Source of the DNA: Blastococcus sp.
GTDB taxonomy: Bacteria; Actinomycetota; Actinomycetes; Mycobacteriales; Geodermatophilaceae
Reading direction: 5' to 3'
Assembly (NCBI GenBank): GCA_025465355.1
Contig: JAODNN010000138.1
Coordinates: 1-35,392 of the forward strand
DNA: 35,392 nucleotides
Shown here: positions 7,592 to 15,994 of the stretch, in pieces
How positions within the stretch are numbered: the stretch's first letter is position 1
Layout of the letters: each line of letters opens with the position of its first letter
Notes under the pieces: generated by a model
Told to the model about the DNA's origin: nothing
Databases searched by the model: none
The model's input: the letters and a program-made list of their open reading frames with translations, nothing else
Position numbers and translations under genes: made by a program

Positions 7592-8905
7592 TCAGGCGAC
7601 GCGGCGGAGGACGTCGGGAGAGAGCTGGTCGACCGCGGTGTGACCGGTCAGGCCGAGGGTGAGGTCGAACTCGCCGAGCACGTCGGCGATCACCTGCGCG
7701 ACGCCGTCCTCGCCCGCGAGCGCCAGTCCCCAGGCGAACGGCCGGCCCAGCAGCACCGCCCGGGCGCCGAGCGCGACCGCGGTGAAGACGTCGGCGCCGC
7801 TGCGCACCCCGCTGTCCAGCAGCACCGGCGCCCGGTCGTCGACGGCGGCGACGACATCCGGCAGTGCGTCCAGGGCGGCGATCGAGCGGTCCACCTGGCG
7901 CCCGCCGTGGGTGCTGACGACGACGCCGTCCATCCCCTCGTCCAGCGCGCGCCGGGCGTCGTCGGCGTGCAGCACGCCCTTGAGCAGGATGGGCAGCCGC
8001 GTCCGTGAGCGGAGCCAGGCGAGGTCCGACCAGGTGATCGAGGGCCGCGAGTATATGCCCAGGAACGTCTCGACGGCCGCGCGGGGCAGCGGGGAGCGCA
8101 GATTCTCGACCAGCGGCCCCGGCCACGCCCGCGCCATCCCGACCAGTGCCTGCACCGCGGCGAGCGTCGGCCGCGGCTGGGGCCCCCGCGGCTCGGCGGC
8201 GACCGCCCGCTTCTCGACCAGCTGCCGGAACACCGGGTCGGACGTGTACTGGGCGATGCCCTTGCCCAGCGCGAACGGCAGGTGGCCCTCGTCGAGATCG
8301 CGCGGGCGCCAGCCGAGCATCGTGGTGTCGAGCGTGACCACCAGCGCGTCGCACCCGGCTGCCTCGGCGCGCCCGACCAGGCTCTCCACGAGCTCGTCGG
8401 ACGTCGACCAGTACAGCTGGAACCAGCGGGGGGCCTCGCCCATCACCGCGGCGCAGTCCTCCATGGCCACCGATGCCTGGTTCGAGAAGACCATCGGCAC
8501 TCCGGCCGCCGCGGCCGCCCGCGCGACGGCGAGGTCGGCCTCCCGGTGCACCAGCTCCAGTGCGCCGACCGGGCCCAGCAGCAGGGGCCCGGGGAGCCGG
8601 CGGCCGAACAGCTCGACGGAGGTGTCGCGGGAGCTCACGTCGCGCAGCACCCGCGGGACGACGGCCCACCGGTCGAACGCCGCCCGGTTGGCCCGCTGTG
8701 TCGCCTCGTCGCCGGCTCCGCCCGCCACGTAGGAGTACGCACGCGCGTTCAGCGCCTGCTTCGCCCGCGCCTGCAGGGCCCGCGCGGCGGTGGGGACCAG
8801 CGGACGGCGGCCGTACACACCCGCGCGGTAGACCTCGTCCTGACGACGGCGCCCGGCGCCCGCTGCGAACTCCACCCGGTCACCGTAATGACACGTGATC
8901 GCCAT
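7592..8905 (-). CDS. FMN-dependent alpha-hydroxy-acid oxidase (lactate 2-monooxygenase-like)
   Basis: The 437-residue product belongs to the FMN-dependent alpha-hydroxy-acid dehydrogenase family, which oxidises L-2-hydroxy acids such as lactate to keto acids. Visible motifs are [21 protein letters not shown] near the N-terminus, [24 protein letters not shown] as in lactate 2-monooxygenases, the flavin Lys in LLKGV (about residue 307), the active-site His in STHGGRQVD (about 330-338) and Arg in SGVRSGADV (about 365). The usual SNHGGRQ has Thr in place of Asn here. ATG at 8905 gives the length usual for the family; the frame stays open further upstream but that part is not conserved-looking. 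The physiological substrate is not readable from sequence. Confidence 0.85.
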   Translation of the reverse strand: MAITCHYGDRVEFAAGAGRRRQDEVYRAGVYGRRPLVPTAARALQARAKQALNARAYSYVAGGAGDEATQRANRAAFDRWAVVPRVLRDVSSRDTSVELFGRRLPGPLLLGPVGALELVHREADLAVARAAAAAGVPMVFSNQASVAMEDCAAVMGEAPRWFQLYWSTSDELVESLVGRAEAAGCDALVVTLDTTMLGWRPRDLDEGHLPFALGKGIAQYTSDPVFRQLVEKRAVAAEPRGPQPRPTLAAVQALVGMARAWPGPLVENLRSPLPRAAVETFLGIYSRPSITWSDLAWLRSRTRLPILLKGVLHADDARRALDEGMDGVVVSTHGGRQVDRSIAALDALPDVVAAVDDRAPVLLDSGVRSGADVFTAVALGARAVLLGRPFAWGLALAGEDGVAQVIADVLGEFDLTLGLTGHTAVDQLSPDVLRRVA

Positions 8906-9083
8906 CCACGCTCCGTGCTCCGGCCGACGGCGCCGCCCACCGGAAATGCAATCTGCCGACACGCCGCACGACACGCCCGCGAACTTCCGTAGCGGGGGGG
9001 ACAACGAAGCGGCGAAGCACTCATCATGAGACGCACACGGATCGAAAGGACCAGGGCAGATCAGCGGTCCCCGGAGGAACGTC

Positions 9084-9926
9084 ATTTCGTCCGGCCTCGT
9101 TGCCGGCCTCTTCCTACTCGTCCTCTGTGCCATCGGGCTGGGCACCGCCGGGCCCGCCGCCGCCGTCGACGATCCCGCCCGCCCCCAGGCCCGTGTCCTC
9201 AAGGGCCCGAGCTGCCGCCCGGGCGGCATGGTGATCGAGGTCGTCGCCCGGACCACGCCGTACGCCGTGCGCCTGGCGACCACCCGCAGGCCCGGCGGTG
9301 AGGACCAGGCGACCGTCCGGCCCGGCGCCACCGTGACGTTGCGCAGCGGCGATGTCGCCTGGGGCGAGACGATCGACAGCCGCCTCGAGTACACGGCCCT
9401 CGACGGTTCCGGCACGAGCTACGTCGACGAGCTCGACTACTACAGCTTCACCCGGCCCACCCGGGCGGACTGCCAGGCCGCAGCGGGGCCGCCGTCCTCG
9501 GCACCCCCGGCCCGGGACCTCGGCCACGCCGCCGTCCAGTCGGCCGACGGGGGCGGCGCCTTCACCCTGCGTGGCTCGGGATTCCAGCCGGGCGAGCGGG
9601 TCACCGTCCACCTGCGCGACAGCGACGCCGTCCTCGGCTCGGCCACGGCCGGTCCCGGCGGGACGGTCCGCACCACCATCCAGCTGCCCGCCGCACCCGC
9701 GACCGGAGCCGCCGTGGACCTCGTCGGAGACCGCTCGCAGGTGATCGCCGGTGTTCTGCTCCAGCTCGCGGCCCACGAGATCCCGGCGAGGTCCGGTGGA
9801 CCGGGCGATCTCTGGGCCCTGGTGGCGGCCGCCGTCGCGCTCGTCGGCACCGTTGCCGGCCTGGTCTCCGTGGTCGGCCAGCAGCGGGCGAGCGGCCGTG
9901 GCGGTGCCCGGATCCGCAGCGTCTGA
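9084..9926 (+). CDS. Secreted membrane-anchored protein, ATT start proposed
   Basis: The frame encodes a signal peptide ([19 protein letters not shown] then GPAAA), an extracellular domain, a Pro-rich linker, a second domain with [18 protein letters not shown] as in surface-protein Ig-like repeats, and a C-terminal membrane helix ([21 protein letters not shown]) with a basic tail. It is probably a cell-surface protein anchored by that helix. No ATG, GTG or TTG exists between the upstream in-frame stop near 9026 and ATG 9228, and a start at 9228 would delete the signal peptide. An ATT at 9084 has a perfect GGAGG seven bases upstream, so I propose it. A frameshift joining the ATG at 9026 is the alternative. 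Function unknown. The MarR gene follows after 17 bases. Confidence 0.65.
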   Translation: MSSGLVAGLFLLVLCAIGLGTAGPAAAVDDPARPQARVLKGPSCRPGGMVIEVVARTTPYAVRLATTRRPGGEDQATVRPGATVTLRSGDVAWGETIDSRLEYTALDGSGTSYVDELDYYSFTRPTRADCQAAAGPPSSAPPARDLGHAAVQSADGGGAFTLRGSGFQPGERVTVHLRDSDAVLGSATAGPGGTVRTTIQLPAAPATGAAVDLVGDRSQVIAGVLLQLAAHEIPARSGGPGDLWALVAAAVALVGTVAGLVSVVGQQRASGRGGARIRSV

Positions 9927-9943
9927 GCCCGGATAGCGGGATC

Positions 9944-10453
9944 ATGGGCGACGTGCACCGCTCCGAGGACGCGCTCGCGCGCGGAGTCCCGCGGGACCCG
10001 GCGTCCGTTCCCGGGGCGGTTCCCCGGCCGGCGGAGACCTGGCTGCGGATCGTGCAGGCGCACGACCGCATCACGCGGCGGGTCGACTCGGCGCTGCACC
10101 GCCAGCACCGCCTCTCGCTGACCGGTTTCGAGGCGCTCCGGCGGATCGCCGAGGCGCCGGGGGAGCGGGCCACGATGGGCGAGGTGGCCGACGCCGTCGG
10201 GTTGTCCCGCCCGGGCGTCACCAGCACGGTGAACCGACTGGAGGCCGAGGGCCTGGTGCTCCGGGAGCGGGTCGGCGAGGACAGGCGGCTGCTGCACGCC
10301 CGCCTGACACCCGCCGGCCGGCAGCGGGTCCAGCAGGCGGCCCAGACCCACGACGACCTCATCGCGCACCTGCTCACGCTGCTCGGGGACGACGCCGGCG
10401 TGGTCACCGACGCCCTCGCGCGGGTGTCCGCCGCCGCTCGCTCCAGGCGCTGA
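9944..10453 (+). CDS. MarR family transcriptional regulator
   Basis: The 169-residue product has the MarR winged-helix fold: helix H1 with WLRIVQAHDRITRRVD, recognition region MGEVADAVGLSRPGVTSTVNRLEAEGLV, and the wing RVGEDRRLLHARLTPAGRQ, which contains the conserved DxR basic turn. It begins 17 bases after the membrane-anchored protein and may be co-transcribed with it. MarR proteins bind inverted repeats as dimers and respond to small phenolic or oxidant ligands; its ligand and targets are unknown here. The N-terminal 25 residues precede the domain and may be over-called. Confidence 0.88.
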   Translation: MGDVHRSEDALARGVPRDPASVPGAVPRPAETWLRIVQAHDRITRRVDSALHRQHRLSLTGFEALRRIAEAPGERATMGEVADAVGLSRPGVTSTVNRLEAEGLVLRERVGEDRRLLHARLTPAGRQRVQQAAQTHDDLIAHLLTLLGDDAGVVTDALARVSAAARSRR

Positions 10454-10463
10454 ACCAGCCCTT

Positions 10464-10496
10464 TTCCGAGCGCGGGGAGAGAACCGCCGCTCGGAA
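10464..10496. terminator. Hairpin between MarR gene and the heptose operon
   Basis: TTCCGAGCG (10464-10472) is perfectly complementary to CGCTCGGAA (10488-10496), with further GG/CC pairing inside. No T-tract follows, so it may be a weak terminator or a structured leader for the operon. Confidence 0.45.
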
Positions 10497-10529
10497 GCTT
10501 CAAGCCCGTAGTGTTTCTGGAGGAACAGG

Positions 10530-10583
10530 TTCGGGCAGATGAGCGACCATCCGACCAGTTTCTTCGGGCAGGTGAGCGATCAT
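10530..10583 (+). repeat. Imperfect 21-base direct repeat at the heptose operon start
   Basis: TTCGGGCAGATGAGCGACCAT (10530-10550) recurs as a copy at 10563-10583 with 19 of 21 bases the same, offset 33 bases. Each copy overlaps a potential start codon. The second copy ends in the ATG used for the GT2-GmhB gene. It looks like a small duplication of the translation start region. Confidence 0.6.
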
Positions 10584-12081
10584 GCCGGGGCGCCTCGAGC
10601 GGAGCAGCGTGGTCGTGCCGACCATCGGCCGGCCCTCCCTCGACGCCCTCCTCGACGCACTGGCCGCCGCCCCGGGCCCCCGACCGGCCGAGTTGATCCT
10701 CGTCGACGACCGTCCGTCCGGCGCACCCCTGCGACCGGAACGGCCCGGGCTCCCGCCGCTCCGGGTGGTCCGCACCGGTGGCGGGGGCCCGGCACGCGCC
10801 CGGAACCTCGGCTGGCGCACCGCCCGCACGGAGTGGGTCGCCTTCCTCGACGACGACGTCGTTCCTGATCCCGACTGGTACGGGCAGCTCGCCGACGACC
10901 TCGCCGATCTCGGTCCCGATGTCGCCGGCAGCCAGGGCCGGGTGCGGGTGCCCCTGCCCGAGGACCGCCGACCCACCGACTGGGAGCGGAGCACCGCGGG
11001 CCTGGCCACGAGCAGCTGGATCACCGCCGATCTCGCCTACCGCCGCGCCGCCCTGGCCGCGATGGGCGGGTTCGACGAGCGCTTCCCGCGGGCCTTCCGT
11101 GAGGACTCCGACCTGGCGCTGCGGGTGATGGACACCGGCTCCCGGCTCGTCCGCGGGAGGCGCCGGATCACCCATCCCGTGCGCCCGGTCGACCGCTGGG
11201 TGAGCCTGCGCGTCCAGGCCGGCAACGCCGACGACGTCCTCATGCGGCGGCTGCACGGCCGAGGCTGGCGGGCGCGGGCCGACGCTCCGCTCGGCCGCCG
11301 TCCGCAGCACCTGGGGGTGACCGTCGCGGCCCTGGCCGCGGGGGGTCTGGCGGTCGCCGGCCGGCGCCGTGCGGCGGGTCTGGCGGCGGCTGCCTGGCTG
11401 GCCGGCACCGCCGAGTTCGCCTGGGCGCGCATCCGTCCCGGCCCGCGGAACCGTCCCGAGGTCGCGACCATGCTGGCCACGAGCGCGCTGATCCCGCCGC
11501 TGGCCACCTGGCACTGGCTGCGCGGTGTCCGCCAACACCGGCGGGTGACGCGGTGGCGCGGCGCGCCGGACCTCGTCCTGTTCGACCGCGACGGCACGCT
11601 GGTCCACGACTTCCCGTACAACGGCGACCCCGACTGGGTGCGGCCGGTGGACGGCGCCCGGGAGGCGCTCGACCGGCTGCGGACCCGGGGCGTGCGGCTC
11701 GGCGTGGTCAGCAACCAGTCCGGCGTCGCCCGCGGGCTGATCTCCCGTGCGCAGGTGGACGCCTGCAACGCCCGGCTCGCCGAACTGCTCGGCCCCTTCG
11801 ACACCGTCCAGGTCTGCCCCCACGGGCCCGACGACGGTTGCGCGTGCCGCAAGCCCGCACCCGGCATGGTCAAGGCCGCCTGCGCCGAGCTCGACGTCGA
11901 CCCGGCCCGGTGCGTGGTCGTCGGGGACATCGGCGCCGACGTCGAGGCCGCCGTCGCGGCCGGCGCGGTCGGCATCCTCGTCCCCACGCCCGTCACGCGC
12001 CGGTCGGAGGTCGCCGCTGCCCCCCACCGGGCCGCCACCCTGGCCGCCGCCGTCGACGCTCTCCTGGCGGGTGCGTGGTGA
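10582..12081 (+). CDS. Fusion: GT2 glycosyltransferase with GmhB-like heptose-bisphosphate phosphatase
   Basis: The 499-residue protein joins two enzymes. Residues about 8-240 are a family-2 glycosyltransferase: SVVVPTIGRPSL at the start, the metal-binding FLDDDVVPDPDW near residue 88 and FREDSDLALRV near 175. Residues about 245-320 are hydrophobic with two possible membrane helices. Residues about 330-499 are a HAD phosphatase of the GmhB type, with LFDRDGTLVHD, VVSNQSGVARG, the zinc loop CPHGPDDGCACRKP and VVGDIGADVEAA. GmhB removes the 7-phosphate of D-glycero-manno-heptose 1,7-bisphosphate between the kinase and nucleotidyl steps. GmhB is normally a free protein of about 190 residues, so the fusion is unusual. 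The next gene overlaps the stop by 4 bases. Confidence 0.88.
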   Translation: MPGRLERSSVVVPTIGRPSLDALLDALAAAPGPRPAELILVDDRPSGAPLRPERPGLPPLRVVRTGGGGPARARNLGWRTARTEWVAFLDDDVVPDPDWYGQLADDLADLGPDVAGSQGRVRVPLPEDRRPTDWERSTAGLATSSWITADLAYRRAALAAMGGFDERFPRAFREDSDLALRVMDTGSRLVRGRRRITHPVRPVDRWVSLRVQAGNADDVLMRRLHGRGWRARADAPLGRRPQHLGVTVAALAAGGLAVAGRRRAAGLAAAAWLAGTAEFAWARIRPGPRNRPEVATMLATSALIPPLATWHWLRGVRQHRRVTRWRGAPDLVLFDRDGTLVHDFPYNGDPDWVRPVDGAREALDRLRTRGVRLGVVSNQSGVARGLISRAQVDACNARLAELLGPFDTVQVCPHGPDDGCACRKPAPGMVKAACAELDVDPARCVVVGDIGADVEAAVAAGAVGILVPTPVTRRSEVAAAPHRAATLAAAVDALLAGAW

Positions 12082-13139
12082 CCCGCACCGTGCTCGTCGC
12101 CCGGCTGGACAACGCCGGCGACGTCCTGCTGCAGGGCCCACTGGTCCGGGCGGTGGCCGCCGGCGCCGACCGGGTGGTGTTCCTCGCCGGTCCGGCAGGC
12201 GCCGAGGCGGCGCGGCTGTTGCCCGGGGTGGACGACGTCTGGACCTGGCGATGCCCCTGGATCCTGGCCGACCCCCCTCCCGTCGACCTCGCCGCCCTGG
12301 CGGCGCTGACCGATCAGGTGCGCGCCCTCGCACCGGACGAGGCGCTGATCTCCACCTCCTTCCACCAGTCGCCGCTGCCGCTCGCCCTGCTGCTGCGCAC
12401 CGCCGGCGTGTCCCGCGTCTCGGCGATCAGCGTCGACTACCCGGGTTCGCTGCTCGACGTCCGCCACCGGGTGGACGACGACCTGCCCGAGCCCGAGCGC
12501 GCACTGTCACTGGCCCGCGCCGCCGGCTTCGAGCTGCCCCCCGGCGACGACGGCCTGCTCGCGGTGCGCCGTCCGCTCCCGGCCGTCGCGCACGAACCCG
12601 GGGCCGTCGTCCTCCACCCCGGCGCCTCCGTCCCGGCCCGCGCCTGGCCGCCCGAGCTCTGCGCCGAGGCGGTCGAGGCGCTCGCCGATGCCGGCCACCG
12701 CGTGCTGGTCACCGGCGGGCCGGGGGAGACGAGGCTGACCGCGGCCGTGGCCGGCTCCCGCGGCATCGACCTCGGCGGCCGGACCAGCCTGGTCGAACTG
12801 GCGGCGGTGCTCGACGGCGCCGTGGCCGCCGTCGTCGCCAACACCGGGCCGGCACACCTCGCCGCCGCCGTCGGGACGCCGGTCGTCTCGCTCTTCGCGC
12901 CGGTGGTCCCCGCCACCCGGTGGGCGCCCTACGGCGTCCCCACCCTGCTGCTCGGCGACCAGGGCGCGCCCTGCCGCGACACCCGGGCCCGCGAGTGCCC
13001 CGTGCCCGGCCACCCCTGCCTCACCTCGGTGACCGCGCAGGACGTGGTCGCCGCGGTCGACAAGCTCACCACGGTCGAACAGCCGGCCGCGGTCCGTTCC
13101 GGCGACGCTTCCGGAAAGGTGGCGACGAAGATCAGGTGA
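12078..13139 (+). CDS. GT9 heptosyltransferase-like glycosyltransferase (first copy)
   Basis: The 353-residue protein is a GT-B fold family-9 glycosyltransferase, the family that transfers heptose from ADP-heptose to LPS core in Gram-negatives. Visible are the N-terminal ARLDNAGDVLLQGPLVRAV, corresponding to the acceptor-domain glycine loop, HPGASVPARAWPPEL at the start of the donor domain, VTGGPGE, and the donor-site VVANTGPAHLAAAVGTPVVSLF, where Asn replaces the more usual Asp before TGP. The C-terminal ~30 residues look unstructured. GTG start in a GTGA overlap with the upstream stop indicates translational coupling. Because a Gram-positive has no LPS core, the acceptor must be another glycan or glycoconjugate. 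Confidence 0.85.
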   Translation: MTRTVLVARLDNAGDVLLQGPLVRAVAAGADRVVFLAGPAGAEAARLLPGVDDVWTWRCPWILADPPPVDLAALAALTDQVRALAPDEALISTSFHQSPLPLALLLRTAGVSRVSAISVDYPGSLLDVRHRVDDDLPEPERALSLARAAGFELPPGDDGLLAVRRPLPAVAHEPGAVVLHPGASVPARAWPPELCAEAVEALADAGHRVLVTGGPGETRLTAAVAGSRGIDLGGRTSLVELAAVLDGAVAAVVANTGPAHLAAAVGTPVVSLFAPVVPATRWAPYGVPTLLLGDQGAPCRDTRARECPVPGHPCLTSVTAQDVVAAVDKLTTVEQPAAVRSGDASGKVATKIR

Positions 13140-13143
13140 GAGC

Positions 13144-14109
13144 GTGAAGATCCTTGTCTGGCACGTGCACGGCTCCTGGACGACGGCGTTCGTGGAGGGC
13201 CACCACGAGTACCTGATCCCGGCCACGCCCGATCGGGGTGCCGACGGCCTCGGCCGCGCCCGCACGTGGAACTGGCCTTCCGCGGCTCGGGAGGTGACGC
13301 CCGCCGAGCTGCGCGACGAGGACGTGGACATCGTCGTCCTGCAGCGGCTGCGCGACCTGGACCTGGTCCGCGAGTGGCTCGGCCGCGAGCCCGGTCGGGA
13401 TCTGCCCGCGGTCTTCCTCGAGCACAACGCACCCGACGGGTCCGTGCCGGACACCCGGCATCCGCTGGCCGACCGCGGCGACATCCCGATCGCGCACGTC
13501 ACGCACTTCAACCGGCTCTTCTACGACAACGGCCGGGCGCCCACGACGGTCATCGAGCACGGCATCGTCGACCCGGGCGAGCGGTGGACCGGCGAGCTGG
13601 CCCGCGCCGCCGTCGTCGTCAACGAGCCGGTCCGCCGGGGCCGCACCACCGGTGGTGACCTGCTGCACGGGCTCGCCGCCGTCGCACCCGTCGACGTGTT
13701 CGGCATGGGACTGTCCGGTCTGCACGAACGCTACGGACTGGACCCCTCGCGCGTGGCCCTCCACGACGACCCGCCCCAGGCGGCGATGCACGCGGAGCTG
13801 GCCCGGCGGCGGGTCTACGTGCACCCCGTGCGCTGGACCTCGCTGGGGCTGTCCCTGCTCGAGGCCATGCACCTCGGGATGCCGGTGGTCGCGCTGGCCA
13901 CGACCGAGGTCGTCGAGGCGGTGCCACCCGAGGCGGGGGTGCTCTCCACCCGTCCGGAGCGGCTGTGGACCGCCGTCCGGACGTTCCTGCACGACCAGGA
14001 CGCCGCCCGGCTGGCGGGCAAGGCCGCCCGCGCCGCGGCCCTGGAGCGCTACGGCCTGGCCCGTTTCCTGGCCGACTGGGACGACCTTCTCCTGGAGGTG
14101 ACCCGATGA
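13144..14109 (+). CDS. GT-B glycosyltransferase, family 1/4-like
   Basis: The 321-residue protein has the layout of a short GT4-like glycosyltransferase: VWHVHGSWTTAFVEGHHEYL at the N-terminus, VFLEHNAP and THFNRLFYDNG in the middle, then VYVHPVRWTSLGLSLLEAMHLGMPVVAL, which matches the donor-site region. The first Glu of the EX7E motif is replaced (Thr at that position), while the second Glu in LLEAM is kept. N-terminal homologues of this kind occur in bacterial glycan clusters. It starts with GTG 4 bases after the previous stop, and the next gene overlaps its stop by 4 bases. The linkage formed is unknown. Confidence 0.8.
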   Translation: MKILVWHVHGSWTTAFVEGHHEYLIPATPDRGADGLGRARTWNWPSAAREVTPAELRDEDVDIVVLQRLRDLDLVREWLGREPGRDLPAVFLEHNAPDGSVPDTRHPLADRGDIPIAHVTHFNRLFYDNGRAPTTVIEHGIVDPGERWTGELARAAVVVNEPVRRGRTTGGDLLHGLAAVAPVDVFGMGLSGLHERYGLDPSRVALHDDPPQAAMHAELARRRVYVHPVRWTSLGLSLLEAMHLGMPVVALATTEVVEAVPPEAGVLSTRPERLWTAVRTFLHDQDAARLAGKAARAAALERYGLARFLADWDDLLLEVTR

Positions 14110-15320
14110 GGATCGACCTGGTCAGCGAGCACGCCAGCCCGCTCGCCGCCATCGGTGGGGTGGACGCCGGCGGGCAGAACGTGCACGTGGCGGAGCTGGC
14201 TGCCGGCCTCGCCCGGCGCGGGCACGAGGTCACGGTGCACACCCGACGCGACGACCGGTCGCTGCCGGCCCGGGTGCGGACCGACGACGGCTACGAGGTC
14301 GCGCACGTGCCGGCCGGGCCCCCGCGGCCGCTGCCGAAGGACGAGTTGCTGCCACACATGCGGACCTTCGCGCAGGTCCTGTACGAGCAGTGGTCGGCCC
14401 GGCCGCCGGACCTCGCGCACGCGCACTTCTGGATGAGCGGGCTGGCCGCCCGGGAGGCCGCGGCCGCGACGCCGACTCCCGTGCCCGTGATCCAGACCTT
14501 CCACGCGCTGGGTTCGGTCAAGCGCCGGCACCAGGGGGCGGCGGACACGTCGCCCGCCGACCGGATCGAGCTCGAACGGAGCCTGTGTCGCGGCGTCCAG
14601 CACGTCGTCGCCACCTGTTCCGACGAGGTGTTCGAGCTGCGCCGCCTCGGCCTGCCGAAGGACCGGGTGTCGGTGGTGCCGTGCGGGGTGGACACGTCGG
14701 TGTTCACGCCCCGCGGGCCGGTGGCGCCGCGATCGGATCGGCAGCGGCTGCTGGTCCTCGGCCGGCTGGTCGAGCGGAAGGGCCAGGACGACGCGGTGCG
14801 GGCGCTGCGCGCGGTGCCGTCGGCGGAACTGGTCGTCGTCGGCGGCCCGTCTGCCGGCGCGCTCGACGCGGATCCGGAGGTGCGGCGGTTGCGCGCCGTC
14901 GCCGCGGAGATTGGGGTCTCCGACCGGTTGTTCTTCGTCGGGTCGGTGGCCCGTGCCGACGTGCCCGCCTGGGTCCGCTCGGCCGACGCCGTCCTCGCCG
15001 TGCCGTGGTACGAGCCGTTCGGCATCACCCCGCTGGAGGCGATGGCCTGCGGCCGGCCGGTGGTGGCCACCGCCGTCGGCGGCCTGGTCGACACCGTCGT
15101 CGACGGCGTCACCGGCGACCTGGTGCCGCCGCGCGATCCGGACCGGCTGGGCGAGGTGCTGGCCGCCCTGCTCGCCGACGGCGAGCGCCGGGCCGCCTAC
15201 GGCGCGGCCGGGGTCCGGCGGGTCCGCACCCGCTACCGGTGGGGCCGCGTGGTCGCCGACACCGAGGCCGTCTACCGGCAGGTCCTCGCCCGCCGCCGTC
15301 CCGTGGAGGCCGCCCGATGA
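14106..15320 (+). CDS. GT4 family glycosyltransferase
   Basis: The 404-residue protein is a complete GT4 retaining glycosyltransferase. The N-terminal acceptor domain shows GGVDAGGQNVHVAELAAGLARRG and HAHFWMSGLAA; the donor domain shows VVPCGVDTSVF, LLVLGRLVERKGQDDAV, and EPFGITPLEAMACGRPVVA with both Glu of the EX7E motif. The GGxxxGGQNVxV opening resembles D-inositol-3-phosphate glycosyltransferase and sucrose-phosphate synthase-like enzymes. ATG overlaps the previous stop (ATGA), and the gmhA gene overlaps its own stop in the same way. In this operon it probably elongates a heptose-containing glycan; the sugar donor is not determined by sequence. Confidence 0.88.
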   Translation: MRIDLVSEHASPLAAIGGVDAGGQNVHVAELAAGLARRGHEVTVHTRRDDRSLPARVRTDDGYEVAHVPAGPPRPLPKDELLPHMRTFAQVLYEQWSARPPDLAHAHFWMSGLAAREAAAATPTPVPVIQTFHALGSVKRRHQGAADTSPADRIELERSLCRGVQHVVATCSDEVFELRRLGLPKDRVSVVPCGVDTSVFTPRGPVAPRSDRQRLLVLGRLVERKGQDDAVRALRAVPSAELVVVGGPSAGALDADPEVRRLRAVAAEIGVSDRLFFVGSVARADVPAWVRSADAVLAVPWYEPFGITPLEAMACGRPVVATAVGGLVDTVVDGVTGDLVPPRDPDRLGEVLAALLADGERRAAYGAAGVRRVRTRYRWGRVVADTEAVYRQVLARRRPVEAAR

Positions 15321-15994
15321 GCGCCGTCGCCCGGTCCTCCGGTGAGGACGTCTCGCCGGGCTGCACCCACCTCACCGGGCAGGACCACGTCACCTCGCTG
15401 ACGGCCGCCCTGCGGGACGTCAGCTCGCACGTGGCGACCCTCGACCGGTGGGGCCGGCTGCTCGCCGACGTGCTGTGCGGCTCGCCCCGGGGCCGGCTGC
15501 TGGCCGCCGGGAACGGGGGCAGCGCCGCGCAGGCCCAGCACCTGACCGCCGAGCTCGTCGGCCGCTACCGGGCCGACCGGCCGCCGTTCTCGGCCATCTG
15601 TCTCACCGCGGAGACCTCGAGCCTGACCGCGATCGCCAACGACTACCCGGCCGACGAGCTGTTCGCCCGGCAGGTCGAGGCGCACGGCCGGGACGGCGAC
15701 GTGCTGGTCCTGCTCTCCACCAGCGGACGCTCACCGAACATCGTCGCGGCCGCTCGGCGGGGCCGGGAGTGCGGCATCACCACGCTGGCGCTCACCGGCC
15801 CGGCACCCAACCCGCTCGCCGCGGCCGTCGACGACGCCGTCTGCATCGATTCCCCCTGGACGGCCACCGTGCAGGAGTGCCACCTGGTCGCGCTGCACCT
15901 GGTGTGCGCCGCCTTCGACGCGGCGGTGCTGGCCCCGTCGTCCCGGCTGTCGTCCCGGGTGCCGTCGGAGACCGGCCTCGAGGCCGCCCCGTGA
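15317..15994 (+). CDS. gmhA: Sedoheptulose-7-phosphate isomerase GmhA
   Basis: The 225-residue protein is a SIS-domain isomerase of the GmhA type, converting sedoheptulose 7-phosphate to D-glycero-manno-heptose 7-phosphate. The family signature is present as AAGNGGSAAQAQHLTAELVGRY, followed by ANDYPADELFARQV, LLSTSGRSPNIVAAA and ALTGP. The helix TVQECHLVALHLVCAAFD near the C-terminus includes the metal- and substrate-binding Glu/His region. The N-terminal 30 residues are an extra extension. Its start overlaps the stop of the upstream GT4 gene and its stop overlaps the hldE start, so it is translationally coupled in the operon. Confidence 0.92.
   Translation: MSAVARSSGEDVSPGCTHLTGQDHVTSLTAALRDVSSHVATLDRWGRLLADVLCGSPRGRLLAAGNGGSAAQAQHLTAELVGRYRADRPPFSAICLTAETSSLTAIANDYPADELFARQVEAHGRDGDVLVLLSTSGRSPNIVAAARRGRECGITTLALTGPAPNPLAAAVDDAVCIDSPWTATVQECHLVALHLVCAAFDAAVLAPSSRLSSRVPSETGLEAAP

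Noticed and set aside
7592-9415. 607-residue form of the hydroxy-acid oxidase
   Set aside because: The first 170 residues are unlike the family and would cover the divergent upstream gene; ATG at 8905 gives the usual length.
9601-12333. Long minus-strand frame of 910 codons across MarR and the GT2-GmhB gene
   Set aside because: It spans several well-supported genes on the other strand and has shadow-type composition.
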